NCBI RefSeq assembly: GCF_026151205.1
Contig: NC_087080.1
Coordinates: 6,119,096-6,179,095, forward strand
From: Bolinopsis microptera
Lineage: Eukaryota; Ctenophora; Tentaculata; Lobata; Bolinopsidae
Direction: 5' to 3'
DNA length: 60,000 nt
Every line of letters begins with the position of its first letter. Position 1 is the first letter of the stretch. The position numbers and the translations under genes are program-made. This document shows positions 10,361 to 20,200 of the stretch, in pieces. Under the pieces are notes generated by a model. It was not told the DNA's origin, did no database searches, and saw nothing but the letters and a program-made list of their open reading frames with translations.

Positions 10361-10951
10361 AATGAAGATAATTACAACAAAGCGTTGGCTGCTCTTGATA
10401 GATGAGGTGGAGTGTTTGTGAAGCCATTGAGTCAAGGTAGCTCTATTGGATGCACTAAAGTAGAAGAATCTGGAAAAATCATGGAAGCCATTGATGGAGC
10501 CTTTTTGTACTCAAATCGAGTGTTGGTGGAAAAATTGGAGGACATGAAGGAATTCCAGGTGGCTGTTTACTAAATGGAGGACGACTTGTGTGTCACAAAA
10601 CCTTGTGGGTTGTGTCTGTATACTGAAACGTTTTACAGTTTCGATGCAAAATATGGCGGTGGTTTTCATTAAGAAGTTGACCCTCAAAACCTAGCAGAAG
10701 ATCAGAAGAGTATTGAAATGATGGATATATCAAGTGTTTCCGTCCGTCCCTTAACTAAAGGACATGGCCAGAATATACTTTTTAATGCCAAAGACAACAA
10801 AATTTATCTGAATGAAATAAGCACATTACCATTTACCAGGAATGGATCACCTATCCCTCTTCACAAGCCTTTTGGAAACTATGGTCATAAACAAAGTGAT
10901 TTTGTAGTAGGATGTATTAAAAGAGCTGTAAAAGAATATTCTGAAATTTAG

Positions 10952-11609
10952 CTAGCTTAAACATTTTATTCAGTTAAACAAAAATTCAATTTTATGCCAT
11001 TTATTACAGAGTAAACAAGTTTACAATAAATCAATTTGATATTTAAAGGAATCCTAATTCAATGTGTAGTATGGTTGTCACTCTTTAAATAGATTAGATA
11101 AAGGTTGACGGGGCAAAGGAGTGTGCGTGCTGTTCGCTATTGCTCACACCAAACGGCAACCTAGTAAATGTTTTGTATGGACACCGGTCTCCATCACGAT
11201 ACAAAATTAGGATTGTAGAATTTATTGTATAACTTTTAGTGCAGTGGAGGTAGCGGTGTGGTGCATTAATAGAGTGACAGCCTACTTATATAATTTAGAG
11301 TTGTTTTTAAGTGAGCATAATGGGTATATTTTTGGACCTAAAGGTTTTTTGTATGGCAACTTTAAAATTGGCTCTTTTAATCATTTATTAAATATCAGTT
11401 TAAAAATATACAAATATGGAATCTGTTCACACTGTGAACCAGTCCTATAAAAATTTCAAAAATCCTCTTAAATTAAATATTAAAAAAATTTTTTAATAGG
11501 AGGAACCTGTGGGCCGAGAACACTGGATTAAATTTGATGAAGCGGATTGTTTTCAAATGATAGCTGTATTATGTCATAATCGCTTGAGGTCCATGCTGAA
11601 TCATTATAA
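10952..11609. other. gap: no gene recognised
   Basis: AT-rich sequence downstream of the ligase pseudogene. I see no coding exon or repeat with a clear boundary. Confidence 0.45.
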
Positions 11610-11681
11610 CTGAAAAAGGCACTTCTAAAGCTGCAACATGCTTATATAAGCATGTTGCAGCTTTAGAAGTGCCTTTTTCAG
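11610..11681. repeat. 72-bp perfect palindrome
   Basis: Two 36-base arms with no spacer; the left arm begins CTGAAAAAGGCACTTCTAAA and the centre is CTTATATAAG. Confidence 0.95.
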
Positions 11682-11751
11682 GCGACTTTTAGCAAGGCTA
11701 ATCTTGTAGGCTATTTAATTATATAATACTCCAAGGTCATTCAAACAATTT

Positions 11752-12185
11752 GTAGCGCGATGCACTACTGGGTCGCGCGCGCATCAAATAATGCTTCGGT
11801 AGATCGGCGAGATGCAACACTGTGCCTCACCGAGCTGCGAAGGATTGACATCGTGAATCAATCAAACAATATACAGGGTGGGCCAAAAGTCAGTACCCAT
11901 ACGTTGGCCTTAAAGCCCCGCCGTGTTTTATATTTGAGAGCTGTTGCTTTGCAGATGGCATACTGTATTTACTGGTTCGAGGATTCCGTCGTCAAAATTT
12001 GAAAATTCGAATATTTTAGACCACGCCCATTCAATATGTTCGATTTGCTGTACATTTGTATATTTGCTATTTTGTAAAAGTTTCAAATCAAATCATATTA
12101 AAACACCTATATTGTTTTCTCTGAACATGCTGAACGCCTAATTTTTGATGTGCGGCGTGGCCCAGTAGTGTATTACGCGCGCTAC
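11752..12185. mobile_element. MITE-like element with GTAGCGCG ends
   Basis: The left end GTAGCGCGATGCACTACTGG and the right end, its diverged reverse complement ending CAGTAGTGTATTACGCGCGC-TAC, form inverted termini of about 38 bp around 430 bp of AT-rich sequence without a long open frame. Confidence 0.7.
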
Positions 12186-12383
12186 ATGCAACCTTCAGCT
12201 TAAGCTGCATAAAAATCAAAAATTGTTAAAAGAGGCTAGTTCTGGCTAAATAAAAATAAGGTCCATAAAAATGTTTAAAACCAATACTAATTATATGAAG
12301 GAGGCCCTGTTTTTTAAAATGTTGGTTTCTGAGTGAAACAATACACAATCAAATGTTTTAGCATTTTTTATATTTGTTATATT

Positions 12384-12502
12384 GTAGCGCGATGCACTAC
12401 TGGGCCGCGCCGCGCATCAAATAATTCTTCTCGCAACCGGTAGATCGGCGAAATGCACCACTGGGCCTCGCCGAGCTGCGAAGGATTGACATCGTGAATC
12501 AA
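12384..12502 (+). repeat. partial second copy of the GTAGCGCG repeat
   Basis: Repeats the first about 115 bases of the element at 11752, including AGATCGGCGA and GAAGGATTGACATCGTGAAT, with small differences. The right part is missing. Confidence 0.8.
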
Positions 12503-12628
12503 TCTAGGTTATAGTGGAACAAATTTTCATATTTATGACTAGTATAGTTATACTGGCAAAGATAATGACCAAAGTGTCTGTCAGCTTTTTGAACCTTACC
12601 TGTACTGGGGACCCGGTGCTATAATGTT

Positions 12629-12784
12629 CCGAATGGAGATTAGGCTAAATTTACTGGGCGGCACTGATCAGCCTGTCATTCCGCCTAATCTCTATTCATA
12701 TTCGGATGATCATAAATATAATAGCCTGCCGCCTGGGGTCCTCAGGTAAGGCGGAATGACAGGCTGAGCACCGCCCAGTAAATA
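12629..12784. repeat. nested inverted repeat (GGCGGAATGACAGGCTG)
   Basis: Outer arms 12650-12686 and 12748-12783 are near reverse complements (TTTACTGGGCGG..., ...CCGCCCAGTAAA). A second pair, CCGAATGGAGATTAGG at 12629 and CCTAATCTCTATTC...CGG at 12683, crosses the first. It is probably a decayed foldback or MITE. Confidence 0.7.
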
Positions 12785-13155
12785 ACCTACCAATGAGCAA
12801 GACGCACGCCCGTCGACGGTTTATATTATTTGGAACAAGTATTTTAAGAGTATCACCCGTTAATCACACGTTCGCGTTGCATCTTTTTCGGGTGATTGCA
12901 GATCAAACATTTTTTTAAATATCACATGCATTGAAAATAGCAATCGAACAATTGAAACAGTCATGTTAGACTAATAAAATTAAATAAACATTTTAAAAGC
13001 GAGTTCGATCATCCAATTTTAAAAGAATAAAATAAATATATACCGATTTTTTTTCGATAAACTCGCGAGTGAATTTACCAACAAGCTTTGAATCGCGACT
13101 CAGACAATTCCTCTGAATTAAGCGTTCATATCAAACCTCTAACATCCGGCTGTAT

Positions 13156-13274
13156 AAACTTGGATACTTGCGGGGAGATAGGTCATATCTGTTTTGACAC
13201 GTATTTAATTGGTCGCTTATAAATAAGAGACTGTCAAAACAAATATAGCTCACCTCCCTACCAATACCCAACTT
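13156..13274. repeat. imperfect hairpin of about 119 bases
   Basis: A left arm ending TCTGTTTTGACA pairs with a right arm starting TGTCAAAACAAATATAG. About three quarters of 43 positions are complementary, with a loop near 27-30 bases. It could be a decayed TIR element or a precursor-miRNA-like fold; nothing in the sequence decides. Confidence 0.55.
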
Positions 13275-14242
13275 TGTAGAACCCAGATTTAATTTTTAAG
13301 TATAGCAGTCGCGTCGCCACCGCACCAGTATGAATCAGATCACATCACTATGCCTATAACAGGGCTTGTCAGACATCACCCTCAACTAGCCTTGTTATTG
13401 GTCAAATGATGAGACTATTGCAGAGGCAACGACATTGCTCTTCAACGCCGTTCTAACAAAGCACTCTCATAACACGTGACACAATCGTGAGAATAGGTGA
13501 CATACAACCGTGCCACGTGATCATTTCTTATACTTTGAAGGATTTGAGACTGTTAACAAATTAATGACATCAAGCTCCGCTACTATTCCCACAAACATAC
13601 ATGTCAAGATGCGATCAAGTTATAAGGTTAATTAGTAAGAGATCCCGAGGGAGTTACCCAATCAGCATGCAGATACAGCCAAACAACATATTCATCCTCT
13701 ATAATCCAGCTCTTAAGTTAGTTTAAATTTGTCATAAGAGGGTTTTGACGATCGGGAGCAGTACACGGTAGAAGAGGTTTGAGAAATAATAGTAACTCTC
13801 AAACTTTCAAAACCATTATAATGATATATCCCAATTATCACTCTCAAATATTCCAACATGGACAATCAACATCGTAACGTCGGTAAAACCATTCAACCCA
13901 TCGAGAAAATCAAGGTAAAATTAGTGTATATCATATATTTATAATAAATTAAGAAAACATCCGTTTTATAAAACTAAAGAAGTTGCTCTGTTTTAAGTGT
14001 GAATCAATTGTCTGTAAAGAAATTACGAGACTGTGACAGAAACCCGTCACGTGATAATCATTTTAAAGTCTCGTGGTATGATAAAACTGACAGAATATAT
14101 TCTTGAAGATTCTACCAGGGGTGACAAAACCAAAAAAAGAATAGAGCCTGCTGGTAATTTTCAACACAGAGGATAATCCTTTTTCAAACATTGTCACACA
14201 CGGATTATAATAATATTTAAATGGTCGACATAAAACAAGGAG
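13275..14242. other. gap downstream of CARM1
   Basis: Region 3' of the CARM1 stop. I see no convincing gene, only a short ATG frame at 13858-13914 ending at a possible AAG|GTAAAA donor. Confidence 0.4.
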
Positions 14243-17200
14243 CTAGTTGTAACCCTCCTCATAAATGGGCGTGTAAGGGTTGGGGCTGGTCGGGTATCCT
14301 TTAGTGTAGGTCTGATTGTACGCTCCAGCTCCAGCGGCTCCGTTGTAAACCTGTGGCTGTGTCAGCGCTGAAATGATAATTGTAACGAACATGTTCGTTA
14401 ATTAATATTTAAGCTTTTGTCCCTTGCTACGTCCTTTGGATGTGCATCAAAACTTGATCACTAAAAGTCGTAAAACCCTAAAGGGCCTGACGTCCGGAGA
14501 CAAAACGTAGGGTGCAAAACGTCTGGTACGCGTTAAATATAAACATTCCCTGCCGCTTTCCGTTGCGGTGGTTAGGCATAGTAAACGATGATAGGAGAGC
14601 AGAGGCCACACACCGGTAAAATAAAATCATTAAAAAAGCAACGCCTAAGTACATGATTACTTTTATAAGTATTTTAAATACTTGTGATATCGAGAGTTTA
14701 AATACATAATTTTATTTCCAATACTTGTGGTATTGGGAGTTTAAATACATAATTATACTAAATACTTGCAGTATTTGGAGAATTCAAGTTGGTGATCATT
14801 GTTCATAGTCTATACTCTATATCCTGGAGACATATCTTCAACTGAAGTGAGGCGTATAGGATGATAGGGTTCGCACTTTAATCTATAAGCACTAAACTAC
14901 ACTATAAATAATAAATTATCAATATCTGCAAAACTACAGTTTTTAACCACAATTAATGAAACGCGACCTCTAATCAAGATTCGTCTCCTTCTTTCCTCGA
15001 GAAGCTGTGACATCTTAACTTTTGGCAGAGGTTAACAGATCAGTTTCAACATCGACCAATCAAATCAAATTTTCGTCATATCACTCTCACGTGTAAAAAT
15101 AAACATTTATGATATTCCCACCAGTCGTGATAGCTAAGCTCTATTTTTGAACTGGATTGCCCATGTAAACTGTGCGGCCATAATAGAGGAGATTTAAAGT
15201 CATAAATACTCATAAATCTGTTAACCATGACGTTGGTAAATGGTGACTGAGAGGAGCCGTTCTGCAAGGAGGAGGAGGAGGAGGAGGAGGGGAGGAAGGA
15301 AGAAGGGGAGGAGGGGTGCTGGTGAAGGAGGAGGAGAAAGAGGTGTGGAGGGACAGGAGGGGGAGACTCAGCTCCCCATATGATGTTTTTGAATTTGGTT
15401 TATTTTTTCTCAATGAATAAATCGACAAAATCAGCGTATATCAGCACTATGCGATACACAGCTTCAGCTCATGAGGATCAGGAGCAAAGCAAGAGGAGGA
15501 TCAAGAGGGGAGGAGACGAACAAGGAGAAGAAAAAAGAGGCGAAGGAGGATGATGAGGAGAAGACTTCCCATTTGATGTTAAAACTTTTGAAATTATCTA
15601 TCAGTAATAGTTTTTTCGTATGAAGAATGTAAACACAAATTTTTGAATCTGATCATTTTTCAACAATCGACAAAATCAGCGTATATCGAACGGATGGTGG
15701 CATTCTGCTCTCCTATAACTATCCCTGAGAACAGTTTGTCTGCTCAGCACGCAGCACGCAGCACAATGCGCAGCACGCAGCACAATGCGCAGCTCTAGTT
15801 CTTCTCACTAACCAATCAACTGATCAGCTGAGTGCATATTAATTAACATATTAGGTAACTAAGTACAACAAATAAGCCGCTAAATAAAACACTGACGAGT
15901 AGCGGAAGTGGTGATGTTCTCCCAATAGTTATCAGAGGGGGAGGTTGTCTGGTTGCCAGGGGGAACGGGGACTGAGCCAGTGTAGCGGAAGTAAGGGTTC
16001 TTTAGGTCTAACAAGTTCGTTATAGTCTCACTACTTCCCGCTAGGTGCATCTGAGGATTGTTTAAGTTAACGGTCGAAAACTTGACAGCTCACTTCGCTC
16101 TGAATTGAGCGTAAAAACCGGTAAAAATTGATTTTAAACAGATACCGCCGTGACTACACTACTCGTGTGTTGTTCAGCTTATGATATTAATAATGCATGG
16201 TAAAAACAGAGGAATAACTCGGTTTTTTCCCTGATCCGGAATTGAGACATCTAAACACAAGGAAATATCGTAAAAAGGAACCTTGAGTTTGACATCGTAA
16301 CTCTGACGTTTGTTGGAGGTGAGAGTAACAGAGCCGATAATAGGCTGTCCAGGTCTGGCAAACAGCGGTGTCCCGATCAAACATCGTACCTGGGTTTATT
16401 TTAGGATTATCTACACTTTAACCTCATGTTAGGCCGACTCATTAACAAAGTGTGTGCATATAAAGGGTATTGACTTAACACAGAGACTTGTGCCTCAATC
16501 TATTGAAGATGTTGTTAGAATACCCGTTCCCAGTGAGGGAGATATTTACACTCAGCCGTATTATTTACGGGGGGGGGGGGTGTCACGTCCGTCTATGTCC
16601 GCCTATGTCCTGTCCTTTTTGGATTCTATGAGACAACGGACGTGTTTTTTGGGACATTGGCGGACACGGACGGACATTGGCGGACACGGACGGACATTGG
16701 CGGACTCGGACGGACATTGGCGGACTCGGACGGACATTTGCGGACCCGGACGGACATTGGCGGACTCGGACGGACATTGGTGGACATTAGCGGACATATA
16801 AGAGGTCTAAAGAATAAAGATCTCACAAATATTCCCAATATTTAATTAAATCCAGTCACCAAATCCGGCCGCTAAATCCAAATCTATTTGTGTCGTCAAC
16901 ATATCTTTGAAACAGTTACACAGGGTACACAGTAGGCACAGTACCTATTTACCGAAGTATAGGGAATATAACTTATTAATCACACTAAAGCTATTAATAG
17001 TTTTAACTTATTTTATCAAATTATATAGGGACCCAGGAAAAGGCCCCAGGAGGAGGAGGAGGAGGAGGAGGAGGAGGACTGGGGAGGAGGAGGACTGTTG
17101 AGGACTGATGAGGAGGACTGAGGACGAGGAGGAGGAGTAGGAGGAGAACTGAGGAGGGGAGGAGGAAGAGGACTGAAGAGGACTCAGGAAGACCCAGGAG

Positions 17201-20200
17201 GAAGACCCAGGAGGAGGACCCAGGAGGAGGAGGAGGACTGAGGAGGATGACTCAGAAGGAGGAGGACTCAGGAGGAGGACTGAGGAGGACTGAGAAGGTG
17301 GAGGACTGTTGAGTACTGAGGAGGATGGCTGAGGAGGATGGCTGAGGAGGATGGCTGAGGAGGATGACTGAGAATGATGACTGAGGAGGATGACTGAGAG
17401 GGAGGAGGAGGATCAGGAAGACCCAGGAGGAGGAGGAGGACCCAGAAGGAGGACCTAGGAGGAGGAGGAGGAGAACTGAGGAGGATGACTCAGGAGGAGG
17501 AGGACTCAGGAGGAGGAGGACTCAGGAGGAGGACTGAGAAGGAGGAGGACTGAGGAGGATGGCTGAGGAGGATGGCTGAGGAGGATGACTGAGAGGGAGG
17601 AGGAGGAGGAAGAGAACTGAGGAGGAGGAGGAGAAGGACTGAGGAGGAGAAGGAGGACCCAGGAGGAGGAGGACCCAGGAGGAGGAGGACCCAGGAAAAG
17701 GCCCCAGGAGGAGGAGGAGGACTGGGGAGGAGGAGGACTGTTGAGGACTGATGAGGAGAACTGAGAACGAGGAGGAGGAGTAGGAGGAGGACTGAGGAGG
17801 GGAGGAGGAAGAGGACTGGGGAGGATCAGGAAGACCCAGGAGGAGGACCCAGGAGGAGGAGGAGGAGGAGGACCCAGGAGGAGGAGGAGGACTGAGGAGG
17901 ACTGAGGAGGAGGACTGACGATGACTGAGAAGGAGGAGGACTGAGGAGTACTGAGGAGGATGGCTGAGGAGGATGGCTGAGGAGGATGAATGAGGAGGAT
18001 GACTGAGAGGGAGGAGGAGAAGGAGGAGAACTGAGGAGGAGGAGGAGGAGGAGGAGGACTGAATAGGAGGAGGAGAAGGAGGGGGACTGGGAGAGGACTG
18101 AGGAGGAGGAGGACTGATGAGAAGCATGATGAGGAGGACTGACGATGACTGAGAAGGAGGAGGACTGAGGAGTACTGAGGAGGATGGCTGAGGAGGATGG
18201 CTGAGGAGGATGAATGAGGAGGATGACTGAGAGGGAGGAGGAGAAGGAGGAGAACTGAGGAGGAGGAGGAGGAGGAGGACTGAATAGGAGGAGGAGAAGG
18301 AGGGGGACTGGGAGAGGAATGAGGAGGAGGAGGACTGATGAGAAGCATGATGAGGAGGACTGAGGACCGAGGAGGAAGAGGAGGAGGATGAAGAGGAGGA
18401 GGAGGACCCAGGAGGAGGAGGACTGAGGAGGATGGCTGAGGAGGATGACTGAGAGGGAAGAGGAGGAGGAGGAGGAGGAGGAGGAGGACTGAGGAGGAGG
18501 ATGAGGAGGACTGAGGAGGACTGAGAAGGAGGAGGACTGAGGAGGAGAAGGAGGAGGAGAACTGAATAGGAGGAGTAGGAGGGGGACTGGGGGAGGACTG
18601 AGGAGGAGAAGGAGGAGGAGAACTGAATAGGAGGAGTAGGAGGAGGACTGAGGAGGACTGAGAAGGAGGAGGACTGAGGAGGAGAAGGAGGAGGAGAACT
18701 GAATAGGAGGAGTAGGAGGGGGACTGGGGGAGGACTGAGGAGGAGGATGGAGGACTGAGGAGAAGGATGAGGAGGAGGACTGAGGAGGACTGAGGACTGA
18801 GGAGGAAGAGAAGGAGGATGAAGGGGAGCAGGAGGACCCAGGAGGAGGACCCAGGAGGAGGACTCAGGAGGAGGAGGAGGAGGACTGGGGAGGAGGAGGA
18901 CTGTTGAGGACTGATAAGGAGGACTGAGGACGAGGAGGAGGAGTAGGAGTAGGAGGAGGACTGAGGAGGGGAGGAGGAAGAGGACTGAGGAAGATCAGGA
19001 AGACCTAGGAGGAGGAGGAGGAAGAGGAGGAAGAGTAGGAGGAGGAAGCATCTTAATGTTATTTCCATTTTAGTCCGTTTTTGTCCATTTTTGTCTGTTT
19101 TTGTCCGCTCTATTTTTTGTCCGTTTTGAAAATATAGGGTACCGAACGGACAAAAAACATGATATAACAACATTTTATTTAGCAATTTAGGTGTCCATTA
19201 ATGTCCGCTAAAGTCCGTATATGTCCGTCTATGTCCGCCAATGTCCGCCTATGTCCGTCTATGTCCGCCTATGTCCGCCTATGTCCGTCTATGTCCGCCT
19301 ATGTCCTGTCCTTTTTGGATTCTATGAGACAAGCGGACATAGACGGACGTGACACCCCCCCCTTTACGGTAAAGATTCCAAATGGGTGTATACGTAGCAT
19401 TATTTTAATGAGCAAGGAAACGCACAGAACTAGAAATCGCTAAAAGTAACGAGTAAAATTACCTGATACCAATGAGTGAGCGGCTCGCTGGGGGAGGTAC
19501 TCAAATGCACGGTTTTCTGAGATCCCTCGAACGCTACATCAAACCAGAACGCAATACCATGCACCTGGGGGAGGGGCACGTGTCAATCTTTTAAAAATGT
19601 AACAGTTGTGCTGTGGCCTGTGCCAGATGAGGCTATCGATAACTAGACATTTAATTTACAGTTATTGTACATATTATACGGTATTGAGTATCGACTATAA
19701 GTTTATTACAAGATTTGAATGGTCCCTACAACCCAACCAACCTGGGCAGCGGAATGAGGATAAAAAGTGAAGTCTATGTGGATATCTCTCAAGCTGTCCT
19801 CGGTATCCGTCATGAAGTTGGTGGTATGTTTGATGGGCTTGGCCACCAAGTGTCGGGGGTCGAACGTGTCTACTATAGGCTGTTTGAAGTACTCGGTGTA
19901 GGCCTCCTCTCTCAGGTTGGACAGGTCCACGCCGTAGAAGAAGGTCTGGTACCAGAAGTTAGCTTTGTTACACACTTCCTGAGGGACAAGCATTTTCATG
20001 CACTTTTCAGATATTTATTGTTAATGTTCGACACGAAAGAAGTCATAATATATAGGATTAGGAACTTCAGAGTAGTTATAGTATCTGTAGACACAGAAAT
20101 TTTACTGTTCATTCATACTCACGAATCTTTTCACGTGGCCCCTTTTATTTTGTTATGTTGCTAAAAAAACATATAGACTTACAAATTAAAAATGAACCGC

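Larger units (their letters stand above)
8763..10951 (+). pseudogene. ddl: bacterial-type D-alanine-D-alanine ligase, broken
   Basis: Remains of an ATP-grasp enzyme that joins two D-Ala molecules for peptidoglycan. From 5' to 3' one reads EHNVS (8763 on), VSLTVAVHFEKMLESFP once the hAT insertion is skipped, then after a frame change VEIHTDGHGQW (9150s), FPTETGHLPGLFELA, FNKITCKLLLDSIGIPNTPY (about 9300-9450), and after the LINE piece GGVFVKPLSQGSSIGC (10406 on), VTKPCGLC, FYSFDAKYGGGFH, IYLNEISTLP and IKRAVKEYSEI. These match, in order, the Ddl N-lobe, hinge, ATP-binding loop and the metal-binding N-E-I-N motif. The style (ETG, GIPNTPY, SQGSSxGC) recalls gammaproteobacterial Ddl. Stops at 10403 (TGA), 10571 and 10670 (TAA), a frameshift near 9120-9135 and two insertions show it is dead. 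No introns are apparent. Confidence 0.88.

Noticed and set aside
8763-10951. Bacterial contamination as the source of the ligase
   Set aside because: The sequence is broken by a hAT MITE and an animal LINE and lies between host genes, so it is genomic.
13858-13914. Possible first coding exon (MDNQHRNVGKTIQPIEKIK) with AAG|GTAAAA donor on the plus strand
   Set aside because: No partner exon found downstream; the next sequence is antisense CARM1. Too little to call.
16652-16795. Regularly spaced repeats that look CRISPR-like at a glance
   Set aside because: Units are contiguous with no unique spacers, in a eukaryotic intron; it is a minisatellite.
16583-16845. Frames such as [10 protein letters not shown]... 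and the same at 36083-36310
   Set aside because: Translations of the 20-bp TGTCCG minisatellite.
17506-19185. Very long Ser/Pro/Leu-rich minus-strand frame (559 codons), and its relative at 37153-37818
   Set aside because: It is the six-frame image of a (TCC)n/(CCT)n purine-pyrimidine repeat, which lacks stop codons in most frames; copies differ by repeat length and there is no domain.
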